A DNA stretch of 64,000 nucleotides from Apium graveolens (Eukaryota > Streptophyta > Magnoliopsida > Apiales > Apiaceae), in assembly GCF_009905375.1 (NCBI RefSeq), contig NC_133657.1, positions 41,845,853 to 41,909,852 on the forward strand. The letters run 5' to 3'. A program made the position numbers and the translations under genes. The notes beneath the pieces are model-generated. The model was given only the letters and a program-made list of their open reading frames with translations. It did not search any database and had not been told where the DNA came from. Below are positions 47,618-60,200 of this stretch, piece after piece. The stretch's first letter is position 1. The number at the start of each line of letters is the position of its first letter.

Positions 47618-50600
47618 TGTAATAACCCCAATTTTTGGAATTTTTGAAACACTGATGAATAGTAACTTTTTGCTGATGATGCTGATTAAGGAAAATTATC
47701 AGACAATACTATATAGGAGTACTGTTATGGAAATTCTGAGATCGTATTGGTATTCCATAAAGTAAATGAGTGTATGTAAAGGTCGTCAGAATTCGAATCC
47801 GGACACTTTAATTTTTTCCCGAAAATCCACCAGATACCGAAAGAATTGAGTATAAGGTAATATGATTAAAAGGATTTAAATTCAAGGATTTTAAGAGAGA
47901 ATCATAAAAGGAATATAAAATATTGAGAAAGGTTTAGGGGAACCCAAATAATAAGATCCCAGATATGATCCCTCATACGACGAATGAGAACGAAAGTTAA
48001 GCGAACCGTATAACAGATAAGCGGTCATTAGCCAAGTAATTGAGGGTTAATCAAAGAGGTTAGTGGGTGATGATGTCATCACACCACAAAGGGAAGACAA
48101 GTGTTAAAAGATGACACAAGCTTGATGACATAAGCATGACAAAGGGATTTTATTTTGTTGGTTGATTTTGGACCATGCAAAATTAACCATGGTAAAAAAA
48201 TTTATATCATTTGCTAAGAAAAAAAGAGAAGAAACCAAGCATTATTTCATAAAACAAAAAGAAGGAGAGTTGATTTTTGCTTCCAAGAACAAAGCTCTCG
48301 GCCAAAACAAACCCATCAACTTCAAACTGCCATATCTCCTTCAATACTCACTTAAATGTTGTGTTCTATAGCTCGTTGGAAAGGTATTGAGATGGCCTAC
48401 AACTCTTGTTCACAAGTCTCATCCAAATAAGCATGGTAAGACCCTAATTTTTACAGTTATTTCAATTGGACTTTTAGAAACTTCAAGGCCTAACTTTGTG
48501 TTCTTGATTTCTTTGGAAAGATCAAGCTTGTAGGAGGCTCCCTAAGGCTTCCTAGCAACTTAACACCTCCAAAGGAAGGTATAAACTTCAAACCCTAGCC
48601 TTTACTTTGATTATTAGTGAGTTTGATGGTTGGTTTTCTAAATGAGAAGCATGATCTTTGATTATTAGTAGTTTGATATGAATTTGGAGTGATTTGGTGG
48701 ATGAATCTTGTTATAGTTAATAGAACTCGATTGTAGTTGGTTGAGATGAAGAATCTGGAGAATAAGGACTGGTATAGTATTATTTAGTTGAGGTTTTGAT
48801 GTGTTAATAATTGTGGGCTGTTTGGTGAGGTTTTGGTGTAGTGAGAAACTTGAAAAACTCGTAAACATAGCCGTCGTAATGCCCATTTTCCTTAGACTGT
48901 TGTACATGAATCTCGGACCAGATAACTCACTGACCAATCTGTAACTTTTCCATTTTTAGCTAGATCGTGTCGTAAGCTTCATTTTGGTATGTAGTTCGCT
49001 TGAATCCGATGTACAGTTTAGGAGAAACGACCGTTTTATGTAACGGCGTTTCGCGAACGAACCTTTACCCCTCGCCTTACTTTGAAACCTTGGTTAAGGC
49101 CCTTAAATGACTAATTGGGGTATGAAACAATTTTTTAAAGTGGATTAGGCAGTTGGTAGGGTACTCGCGAAAGAATCACCTTAAAATACTTAATGGTTAA
49201 TTTATTAAAAATGGGGGAGCCGAGGGTACTCGAGCGACTTATGTGATTCGTTAAGCGTAGAAGTGACCATAAGCGAACGTTAGAGTCTAATTGGTTAAAG
49301 TCTAGTTTCTTAAGCGACCGGGGTTTAATTTCGACTTATGTTGTTGTTCATAGGTTATCGGACCCACTCTAAGCTTAAGTCTATCCGGGAACACTCAGGC
49401 AAGTTTTCAACCCGTTATACTGTTGTTGTGATGTATATATGTATATGCATTATCTTGTGATAAGTGCATGATTGTTATTAGCAAATCTTGCGATATATTG
49501 GAGCATGTGATATGGTATTTATATGGATGTTTGTTTCGTAATCTTGATATCTAATTGTTGATTCAATGCTTATAAGTTGCATAATACCTATGCTAGAGAT
49601 AAGCAGTAGTTGCGTATACCCTTAGTATAGAGGACCCAAAGGTGAATATTTTCTAAACCGGGAGTCGATGTTCCCGAGTATAATATATATATACATATAT
49701 ATTTATATATATAGATATAGTTTTCAAAACTATTAATTGAATTAGGTTTATTCGATAACTTTATTTTATTAAATGAATATTATTTTGAATATTCATTCGA
49801 GGACTTATGACTCCGCTTAATTTATTAAATGAATATTATTTTGAATATTCATTCGAGGACTTATGATTCCGCTTAATTTATTAAATGAATATTATTTTGA
49901 ATATTCATTCGAGGACTTATGACTCCACTTATTTTATTAAATAATATTCTTTATTTTATTAAAGAATAATGTTTCGATAATCAAACTTATTTTCGATTAT
50001 TCAAATAAAGATCGTGCTTTCATATAAGTATATCTTTGGTTATTTATTATTCATTTCAAGTATGAGTTTTAAAACTTCTACTTCAATTATTTTTATAGAG
50101 AATATCCTTTATGGGAATATTATTTAAATGATAATATTCAGATATTTTCTAATATATCGGGACTGATTTATTTCATTAAATCAGCATTACTCCAAACATT
50201 CTTAAAAATGTTTTCGAGTCTTCAAAATGATTTTAAAGGTTAGAGCGGATCCCAAAACTCATTTTTATATTTAAGATCTTCTTTTAAAAGGGGATTTAAA
50301 TACTCGCTCAAAACCTGAGGGATCCGGCTCTGTGGTGTATTTTATATTCGCAACGAGGTTGCTGCTTTGATAAATGAATTGATTACTTACCTAACATTCG
50401 GGAAGTAAGTCCATCTATTCAGTCAGCATAAGCAACATGGGCTCAGTGGGCGTCCATGAAAGTGTAAGTGACTCAGTGGGAGTCCATCAATGTGAAAGTG
50501 GCTGAGTGGCAGTCCAGCATAAGGCCCTAATATGGCCAGGGTGATGACCAGTGGGAGATTCATCCATCTACTAGTAGAAAAGGTGACTCAATTGGTATCT

Positions 50601-51697
50601 TTGCCTGATCAGCAAGATATCAGGTTTATGCCAAAATTCTGTTTTTTCCAAATTCATTGGATATTGCAACTCTGTTTATAATTTTCATAACAGAGGTTTT
50701 CAAGGAGTGTATGAAATGTATATATATATAGGTGTCTATATATATATCGGGACTTAATGAAGTATCTCGTACCTTTATTTCTTTCAAATGATATTTCAAA
50801 GATTGAATCTATTCAAGTCTTATCTTGTAGTCTCATCAGTGAGATGAACTTTTGAAACTGATTATAACTTGAACGGTGGTAGTTCAAGTAGGATTTGGGA
50901 AAGATATAAGTATATTGGGGTATCTTGTAACTACATCTTTTCAACTTATATCTGGTTATTGATTATCTTATGCATGACAAAAATTTTCAGAAAAACGTTG
51001 AGACAAGGTTAGATATATGAGATCACCTTGCAACGATATTTTTATACAGTTATAAACTGGAACTCTGTGTATATTATACAGGTCAGAGGATTTCAAAGAT
51101 TGTGAAAAATATATATGTATATATACTGAATATTTTGCGACTTGGTCGCATAAGAGATCAAACTTGGTTCATTTCTTTTGACCAAGACTTTCACGAGTAC
51201 TATGGGAATGCTCATATATTGTTAATTATTCTACATATTATTTTGGTGGGCTTGTTGCTGACCCTTGCTTTCTTCTTTAATCACACAACAACAGATATAC
51301 AAGATGAACAGGATCAAGCTCCCAATTCGTGAGCGGTTAGGAAACGTTCCGCAGTTTCCTATAGGCGTTGATGCCGTTGTAGCTGAGGTAGGAGCTACCA
51401 GTAGGCTAGGCTTTCAACTTTTGTTGTGCTAGACTTATGTATATTTATGAATTGTAATAATGGCAAATAATATATAAATTATTCAGAAACCCTTTTTATG
51501 GTGAAATGGTTTATAATTGTGGAATAAAAGACTTGTGTTATTTTGGTATTCATCTCTGAGACTATAACTTGTGGTGTGTGTGTATATTGTGGGGTCACAA
51601 TACGCAGTAGTTGGTTGACTATTAAGATTAAGTATTGATAAGGGAAATGGAACTCGTGACAACCCGAATCCCCGACCCCGGATTTGGGGGTGTTACA
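47618..51697 (+). repeat. 5' LTR of element D
   Basis: It starts TGTAATAACCCCAATTTTTGG and ends CCCGGATTTGGGGGTGTTACA-like. It contains a (TA)-rich tract (49680-49725), three 56-bp tandem repeats (49766-49933), three imperfect repeats of about 32 bp (50450-50520) and the CTGATCAGCA motif at 50605-50614. A 76-codon open frame with a hydrophobic segment at 51102-51332 is present in both LTRs but shows no sign of selection. Confidence 0.97.
49766..49933 (+). repeat. three 56-bp tandem repeats in the D 5' LTR
   Basis: Each unit runs from TTATTAAATGAATATTATTT to GACTTATGACTCCGCTTAAT, with one or two differences between units. Each unit contains the inverted repeat ATGAATATT/AATATTCAT. Confidence 0.92.
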
Positions 51698-51701
51698 GAA
51701 A

Positions 51702-51713
51702 TGGTATCAGAGC
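51702..51713 (+). other. primer binding site of element D
   Basis: TGGTATCAGAGC lies four bases after the LTR end and matches initiator tRNA-Met. Confidence 0.93.
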
Positions 51714-51869
51714 CAAGCGTTATAAACCTCAGAGATAATGTGACGTTAAAATAATAAGTTCACTAAGATAATAAGAACTCTTGCCAAGTTCATAGTCGGA
51801 CTACCTAACATAGTACTGACAGTTAAAACCCTTATGGGAACCCTTATAAATATCGTGATAGAAGCGTAG

Positions 51870-52091
51870 TTCGTTATCGTATATGGTAGCGGGACTCCGA
51901 ACCCTGACGTTGTGGAGCAACAACGCGATGATGTTTTATTACGTATTAGAGATCAGATTGTGGATCTGATAGAGCGTCCTAACACGGGACCAGATGATGT
52001 TCATATTGAGGATGTAGCGGTTAAGGATGTTGTCCTAGAAGGGATTGTTGCTGAGGAGGATCCCGTGGAGGATCCTGACAAGAATGAATAA
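51870..52091 (+). other. start-less acidic open frame in the D leader
   Basis: Between a TAG at 51867 and a TAA at 52089 there are 73 sense codons without ATG. The translation is acidic (NPDVVEQQRDDVLLRIRDQ; later AEEDPVEDPDKNE). It lies between the primer site and the RNase H block. Its regular composition contrasts with the stop-rich surroundings. I do not recognise it. It could be the relic of a leader ORF like that of T1. Confidence 0.4.
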
Positions 52092-52159
52092 AGGACCACT
52101 GAGGAATTGATGACCATGGTTAGGGTGACTACTAGAGGTAGGATTGGCCGGTCACTACC

Positions 52160-52939
52160 GGAGGTTCATTCATGTTTGTAAAGATAGTAGCCCCTTTAAT
52201 GCGGCTTACTTGTAAGACTGAGAAGTTCGAATGGACAGAGAAATGCGAGAACAGCTTTTAAGAACTAAAGCAAATATTGGTGATGCCCCTATGTTGGCGT
52301 TTCCAGATGGAAAAGGAGATTTTGTGATGTAAGGAATTAGGGTGCTTCTTATACAGCACATCAAGCTAATCGCGTACGCGTCAAGATAATTAAGGGAATA
52401 TAAAATTCGATATCCCCACCCATGAGCTTGGGCTCGTGGCAATAGTTTTACCCTGAAGATTGAAGGCACTACTTGTATGGAGAAAAGTGCGAGATTTACA
52501 CAAACCATAAGAGTTCTAGTACATTTTCACGCAGATAGAGCTCAACATGCAACAAAGAAGGTAGTTAGATCTAATCAAGGATTACGATTATGAGATTCTT
52601 TATCATCCAAGAAAAGCCAATATGGTGGCTGACGCCCTTAGTAGAAAGGAAAGACTCAAGATGACAATGTCTTCGGAAGAATTGGTAAGAGATTTAGAGA
52701 AAATGGAAATAGAAGTGAAGGTAACCAGAGCCGGTAATGAAAAGCTGTTTGAGATTGTAATGCAGCCCGAATTATTAGAAAAGATCATTTTGTGCCAAGA
52801 AAAAGTGATGAATGAAGGCAGAGATCCAATGACGGGAGAAGAGATTAATATCGAGAAAGATGATAAGGGAATAATGAGGTATTCCGACAGAATTTGGGTT
52901 CCAAATGTTCAAAAGCTTAAGGACGGGATCTTAGATTAA
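52160..52939 (+). pseudogene. displaced RNase H / integrase N-terminal block in element D
   Basis: From about 52165 the translation reads like the RT/RNase H connection (IVAPLMRL, then KTEKFEWTEKCENSF). The frame 52622-52939 (MVADALSRKERL; MQPELLEKIILCQEK; GIMRYSDRIWVP) is the RNase H end and the start of the integrase region. In T1 the same order is at 3300-2560 (minus), in mid-pol. Here it precedes gag, so the block is out of normal order. A second RNase H-like relic sits at about 54960. Confidence 0.8.
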
Positions 52940-53199
52940 AACCATAGTTCGAGGAATAAGATTTAAGACAAAACCTGAATGTGATAGTTAGGGAGGTCGT
53001 CAAAAAAAAAGGGAACTCATAACATAATAAAGTGGAAATCAAGGATTTTAACGTATAAAATAACCCCGATTATGGGAGAAGGATGAAACTTTTCATAATG
53101 AGAAAACAAGAGTCGAGCAAGATAAGATGAACTAGGATGGTACTCCTATTGGACAATCCATGGATCTGCCTAAACAAAACTTATACTATTATCCCCAAC

Positions 53200-56100
53200 C
53201 ACCATCCTGAGGAAATAATGCGGTGAGAAATTCTTTCAGGACCTTTAAGTCGCTAAGCTATCAGAGTTCCAAGGAACAAGCTGAAGCCTGGCTAAAGGAA
53301 ATATAGGAATCATTTGAGATTTTAAATGATTGACGAATCACAAAAGACTGTTTTTGTCACTTACCCTCCTAAGAGAGAGGCCACCCGCTGGTGAAAGGCC
53401 AAGGAAGGCACAGACCAAGAGATTATAATAAACTGATTTAAGTTCAGTCAATTATTTTCAGGAAAGTACTTCCCAAGGTTATGGAGATAGTGTAAAAGCT
53501 TTAGAGCCAGAACAAAGGCAGACGAGTATGATGAATTATGAATCTAAGTTGTAAAAGTTATCAAGATTCGTTCTGAGGACACGAATCCAGAATGACGGGA
53601 TGTTTGAAATCAATGCTTATGTTGTGTTGGTTCATGAAATAATGATAAGAGAAAGGAAAATAAAAAGAAACTGAAGTGGAAAGGAATATAAAGGTAATAG
53701 AGTTTGAGGAATGATAAGGGAGTTGGGTATGAGGAAACCCTAAAGACTCGTAGCAATAGAAATAGAAAAGTATGTAATCGTCAGGATGAGGGTGATTCAC
53801 CATGAGTTAAAATTGATGGTTGAAGGCATAAGATATACATATATTTTATCCCCTTTAAGTTGGGAGGATTCGGGGAAACCTTGAGATAGTTCGAAGGATA
53901 AACAATGAGACGCGGATAGACTGAGGAGACAAGAAAGTAAGAAATTAGGAAAATTGGATGAAGGAAGTGACCTTCAAGAATGTGAAGTGTAAGACCAGGG
54001 GCATGATACCCAGAAAGGGAGACGCCAGGTATGAAAGATATCCCAACATTGAGATGACTGTTGAGATAAACAACAAAAGTAAATAAGGATTTATTAAGAA
54101 GAAGTTCACGTTGAACACGACCAATATCTTCCAGAACATCCATGTGATCATTACCAAATCAGCGGATAACCATTTTTATCTTTTGGAGGCCACGTGGATT
54201 GACCTTAACTTCAATAAGGATGCTATTGTGAAATTCGGTATAGACTATCGAGGTGGAAATGATTGAATAAGATACCCTTATCAGGGATATATGACTTTAT
54301 TTATCCATGTAAGGATGCAAGTACCCTTTTAAAGGTGGAATTAAGGATATAATCTCAATAACTTGAGATGAACCCTAGGGGAATGTATAAGGGTTGGCAT
54401 TTCGCCCTTAATAGGGACAACATGAGTTTTGACAATATGAATTGGAAAAGATTAAGGTAACAACAACCTTTAAGGATCAGTGGAGAAATTTTTAGAAGTA
54501 TATAGACAATGATTCTAGTATTAGTAAATGGTATCTTGATATGCCCTGTGCCTAGGGTGTACCTGCTGAAGGATTTAAGGATAACCTTAGAGGTTTTACA
54601 AGGAGAAAGGTAATATTCAAAGTTCTCAAAAATAGAGATTCTGATGAAGGAAATATGACGTAATTATAATAATGCCAGGTGGGCACGTGTTGAACCATGA
54701 GAAAGTATAGATCAACCCAATGAAGGTCGAGATTGGTGAAAACAAGAAGGACCCAAGATAAGAGACGTCCTAAGTATGATCGAGAGTCAGTCGTGACAAT
54801 GTTCACATCTAAAGACTAAGGTAATGACTTATGGAAAAATGGTGATTTTTTTTCTCTCACCAGGATTTAAGAAAAGCATTTTCACATAAGCAGTGATTGA
54901 AATGAGGTAGAAAATTTAGTTGGAGGTGGTTAAAATGACATTGATTGTAAGGAAATTTTACTATCAGGAAAGGCCAAAGAGGTGGCCGACACTTTAAATA
55001 TAAGAGGATAATTATAGGCGCTCATACGAGAGGAATACAGTGATGATGGTTGAAGCCAGGAAGGTTGTATTACGGTTCAGAAGATTGACATTCCTTCTGA
55101 TGACTGTGGAATACTCAACCGTAATAGTAGTTGGGTAAAGGTTTAATTCGTGTAATCGCCATGAGCGGGCTATCTATCTTAGAAGGTCCTATGTTGAGAA
55201 TAAGCTAGGACCATATTTCAAAAAGGACTAAACAAACCTTTGAGTTAAGTCTTCTATTGAAGGCATATGATTAAGAATGGTATTAACCTGCTATCGTTGC
55301 TTTGATTGAAACTCTTCTGCAATTTGATCTGCTTCATGTCATGTATGTATGTCAGGATCAGGAGTGTTCTTCATGAATCATGAATGGTGATTATGTTACC
55401 TCCTTAGAAGGATTTGATACGATATGTATGGACTCCGTATGGTTAGATATTAAGACTTCATGGAAAACGAATGACTACAGTAGGTCAACGGTGGACCATA
55501 GTAATGCAGGAATGATTCTGCGAGTAATGAGCCGATTAATTACAACCGTGAGAGTTGTATTGGAATGGATGTTGAGATTGAGTACCACTAATCGGGTTAT
55601 GGTGATGTATAAGTTATCATTGATAGCCTAATTGAGTCGATTATCTACCTATTGAATATTTATTCCTTCTTATGAATAGAGAACTATATTACTATACGAG
55701 GAAGGTTGCAGTGCAAGCATAGAATTCTAGTGACGATGATGTCTAGAATGAAATCCCAGATTCGATTTTCGATGTCGAGGGAGTTTCAAAGGTGATTGTG
55801 TATAAGCTCAAGCAAGAGAATGGGTCCATAGAATGATGGACGGAATAGCAAAAATATTTAGGCATGTGAAATATGATGCTATAATACTTGATGTTGATAT
55901 ATATATACGTATATGTTTTGTTCTCCTATGACAAACCTCTATAGTTCAGAGGTAGTTTCCAAGCCAGATATTTTGTGGCAGTATATTTATAATATATACA
56001 ATTCTCTTCAATTCGTTCTTTTCTCTCCTTTTCATTTTGTATAAGCTGATAAGAACAACCCTTCCAGAAGGGGAGGTATTGCCGAATGACTATCTATCTG

Positions 56101-57215
56101 TGTGATAGAAGCCTAGTAGGATACCATCTATTATTTAATTGCTTGTCAAGTACTAAAGGCTGGCCACCTTCTGTACTAACTATGCGATGTAACAAGTGTT
56201 CATGATCATAGTGATCTCTCAATAAAATCTTTTACTTCTATATGATGGATCAAGCTTTTGAAGATGGAAGCAGCTAGAAAGGAAGTAGTATCAGTGCGGT
56301 GGTATTCCGAATCTAACGCGTTCGTGATACTAAGGTTGACGCAATTATTAAAAGGTTATAGAATGCTAACGAGCAAAAGTGTAACCAATATAGTATTTTG
56401 TACGGAAGATAGTAATGACTACGAACTGGAAAAGAGTGGGTATTGAGAAGGAAAACCTATAGCGCAAGAAGCTATGATGAGAGTCTGTGCGATAGACTTG
56501 AAAGAATTTGGAATGAACACTTAGCACGGATTGAGTTTTCTTACGATAATAGGTTTTATGTCAGTATCAGGATGACGCCTTATGAGGCCCTTTAGGGAAG
56601 GCAATACTGATCTCCCTTGTATCGGAATGAAGTTGGAGAGCACAAGATGCTCGGATCCGAAGTGGTCCAAAGGACCAAATACATAGTGGATCTAATCAGA
56701 GGACGGCTGGTAGCAACCCCGGGATGGATAGAAGGAGTATGCTGATTTGACTCGAAAGGACAAAGAGTATGAAATAGGGGACCTAGTGTTGTTAAAGGTA
56801 TCCCCTTGGAAACCCTTGGAAAGGATCAATGAGGTTCGGAAAGAAAGGAAAGCTAAGTCCATGATTTGTAGGACCCTTGGATATATTACGATGTATTGGG
56901 AAGTTATCAAATGAACTAGCCCTACCCCCGAACCTGCAGCAAGTTTATAACATGTTCCACGTATCAATATTAAGGAAGCATAATCTGAATGTCGGACACA
57001 TAGGAGAATACGAGCGCCTAGACATGCAACCAGAGTTGACCTATATGGAGCAACCAGTAAGGGTTATAGATCGAAAATGAACAAGTACTTAGGAGAAGGG
57101 TTATCAAACTAGTCAGAGTTTGGTGGTAGAACCACAATACGGAAAATTGACTTGAGAGTTAGAAAGTGCAATGCTAAGAAAGTAACCCTATTCATTTTTT
57201 ATCTGATTCCGGGAC
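53200..57215 (+). pseudogene. decayed gag-pol of element D
   Basis: Gag relics lie at 53225-53480 (AEAWLKEI-like; ATRWW-like; KYFPRL-like). An RNase H relic at about 54960-55000 reads SGKAKEVADTL (family: [11 protein letters not shown]). Integrase C-terminal relics lie at 56480-57100, including DLTRKDKEYEIGDLVLL and a readable piece at 56877-57080 with NELALPPNLQQVYNMFHVSILRKHN. Stops and frameshifts are frequent. I cannot identify a protease or RT core with confidence in 53600-54900. Confidence 0.75.
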
Positions 57216-57216
57216 G

Positions 57217-57231
57217 TTAAGGAGGGGAGAC
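57217..57231 (+). other. polypurine tract of element D
   Basis: TTAAGGAGGGGAGAC directly precedes the 3' LTR. Confidence 0.88.
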
Positions 57232-60200
57232 TGTAATAACCCCAATTTTTGGAATTTTTGAAACACTGATGAATAGTAACTTTTTGCTGATGATGCTGAT
57301 TAAGGAAAATTATCAGACAACACTATATAGGAGTACTGTTATGGAAATTCTGAGATCGTATTGGTATTCCATAAAGTAAATGAGTGTATGTAAAGGTCGT
57401 CAGAATTCGAATCCGGACACTTTGATTTTTTCCCGAAAATCCACCAGATGCCGAAAGAATTGAGTATAAGGTAATATGATTAAAAGGATTTAAATTCAAG
57501 GATTTTAAGAGAGGATCATAAAAGGAATATAAAATATTGAGAAAGGTTTAGGGGAACCCAAATAATAAGATCCCGGATATGATCCCTCATACGACGAACG
57601 AGAACGAAAGTTAAGCGAACCGTATAACAGATAAGCGGTCATTAGCCAAGTAATTAAGGGTTAATCAAAGAGGTTAGTGGGTGATGATGTCATCACACCA
57701 CAAAGGGAAGACAAGTGTTAAAAGATGACACAAGCTTGATGACATAAGCATGACAAAGGGATTTTGTTTTGTTGGTTGATTTTGGACCATGCAAAATTAA
57801 CCATGGTAAAAAAATTTATATCATTTGCTCAGACAAAAAGAGAAGAAACCAAACATTATTTCATAAAACAAAAAGAAGGAGAGTTGATTTTTGCTTCCAA
57901 GAACAAAGCTCTCGGCCAAAACAAACCCAGCAACTTCAAACTGCCATATCTCCTTCAATATTCACTCAAATGTTGTGTTCTATAGCTCGTTGAAAGTTAT
58001 TGAGATGGCCTAAAACTCTTGTTCACAAGTCTCGTCCAAATAGGCATGGTAAGACCCTCATTTTACAGTTCTTTCAATTGAACTTTTAGAAACTTCAAAG
58101 CCTAACTTTGTGTTCTTGATTTCTTTGGAAAGATCAAGCTTGTAGGAGGCTCCCTAAGGCTTCCTAGCAACTTAACACCTCCCAAGGAAGGTATAAACTT
58201 CAAACCCTAGCCTTTACTTTGATTATTAGTGAGTTTGATGGTTGGTTTTCTAAATGAGAAGCATGATCTTTGATTATTAGTAGTTTGATATGAATTTGGA
58301 GTGATTTGGTGAATGAATCTTGTTATAGATAATAGAACTTGATTGTAGTTGGTTGAGATGAAGAATCTGGAGAATAAGGACTGATATAGTATTATTTAGT
58401 TGAGGTTTTGATGTGTTAATAATTGTGGGTTGTTTGGTGAGGTTTTGGTGTAGTGAGAAACTTGGAAAACTCGTAAACATAGCCGTCGTAATGCCCATTT
58501 TCCTTAGACTGTTGTACATGAATCTCGGACCAGGTAACTCACTGACCAGTCTGTAACTTTGCCATGTTTAGCTAGATCGTGTCGTAAGCTTCATTTTGGT
58601 ATGTAGTTCGCTTGAATCCGATGTACGGTTTAGGAGAAACGACCGTTTTAAGTAACGGCGTTTCGCGAACAAACCTTTACCCCTCGCCTTACTTTGAAAC
58701 CTTGGTTAAGGCCCTTAAATGACTAATTGGGGTATGAAACAATTTTTTAAAGTGGATTAGGCAGTTGGTAGGGTACTCGCGAAAGAATCGCCTTAAAATT
58801 CTTAATGGTTAATTTATTAAAAATGGGGGAGCCGAGGGTACTCGAGCGACTTATGTGATTCGTTAAGCGTAGAAGTGACCATAAGCGAACGTTAGAGTCT
58901 AATTGGTTAAAGTCTAGTTTCTTAAGCGACCGGGGTTTAATTCTGACTTATGTTGTTGTTCATAGGTTATCGGACCAACTCTAAGCTTAAGTCTATCCGG
59001 GAATACTCAGGCAAGTTTTCTACCCGTTATACTGTTGTTGTGATGTATATATGTATATGCATTATCTTGTGATAAGTGCATGATTGTTATTAGCGAATCT
59101 TGCGATATATTGGAGCATGTGATATGATATTTATATGCATGTTTGTTTCGTAATCTTTATATCTAATTGTTGATTCAATGCTTATAAGTTGCATAATACC
59201 TATGCTAGAGATAAGCAGTAGTTGCGTATACCCTTAGTATAGAGGACCCAAAGGTGAACATTTTCTAAACCGGGAGTCGATGTTCCCGAGTATAAAATAT
59301 ATATATTTATATATATAGATATAGTTTTCAAAACTATTAATCGAATAAGGTTTATTCGATAACTTTATTTTATTAAATGAATATTATTTTGAATATTCAT
59401 TCGAGGACTTATGACTCCGCTTAATTTATTAAATGAATATTATTTTGAATATTCATTCGAGGACTTATGATTCCGCTTAATTTATTAAATGAATATTATT
59501 TTGAATATTCATTCGAGGACTTATGACTCCGCTCATTTTATTAAATAATATTCTTTATTTTATTAAAGAATAATGTTTCGATAATCAAACTTATTTTCAA
59601 TTATTCGAATAAAGATCGTGCTTTCATATAAGTATATCTTTGGTTATTTATTATTCATTTCAAGTATGAGTTTTAAAACTTCTACTTCAATTATTTTTAT
59701 AGAGAATATCCTTTATGGGAATATTATTTAAATGATAATATTCAGATATTTTCTAATATATCGGGACTGATTTATTTCATTAAATCAGCATTACTCCAAA
59801 CATTCTTAAAAATGTTTTCGAGTCTTCAAAATGATTTTAAAGGTTAGAGCGGATCCCAAAACTCATTTTTATATTTAAGATCTTCCTTTAAAAGGGGATT
59901 TAAATACTTGCTCAAAACCTGAGGGATCCGGCTTTGTGGTGTATTTTATATTCGCAACGAGGTTGCTGCTTTGATAAATGAATTGATTACTTACCCAACG
60001 TTCGGGAAGTAAGTCCATCTATTGAGTCGGCATAAGCAACATGGGCTCAGTGGGCGTCCATGAAAGTGTAAGTGACTCAGTGGGAGCCCATCAATGCGAA
60101 AGTGGCTGAGTGGCAGTCCAGCATAAGGCCCTAATGTGGCCAGGGTGATGACCAGTGGGGGATTCATCCATCTACTAGTAGAAAAGGTGACTTAATTGGT

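Noticed and set aside
48162..48371. Lys-rich frame in the D LTR, also at 57764-57985
   Set aside because: It is repeated only because the LTRs are duplicated, it overlaps alternative frames, and it has no domain.
53561..54806. Hydrophobic minus-strand frames within the D interior
   Set aside because: They oppose the element's coding strand and reflect purine-rich plus-strand sequence; no motif was found.
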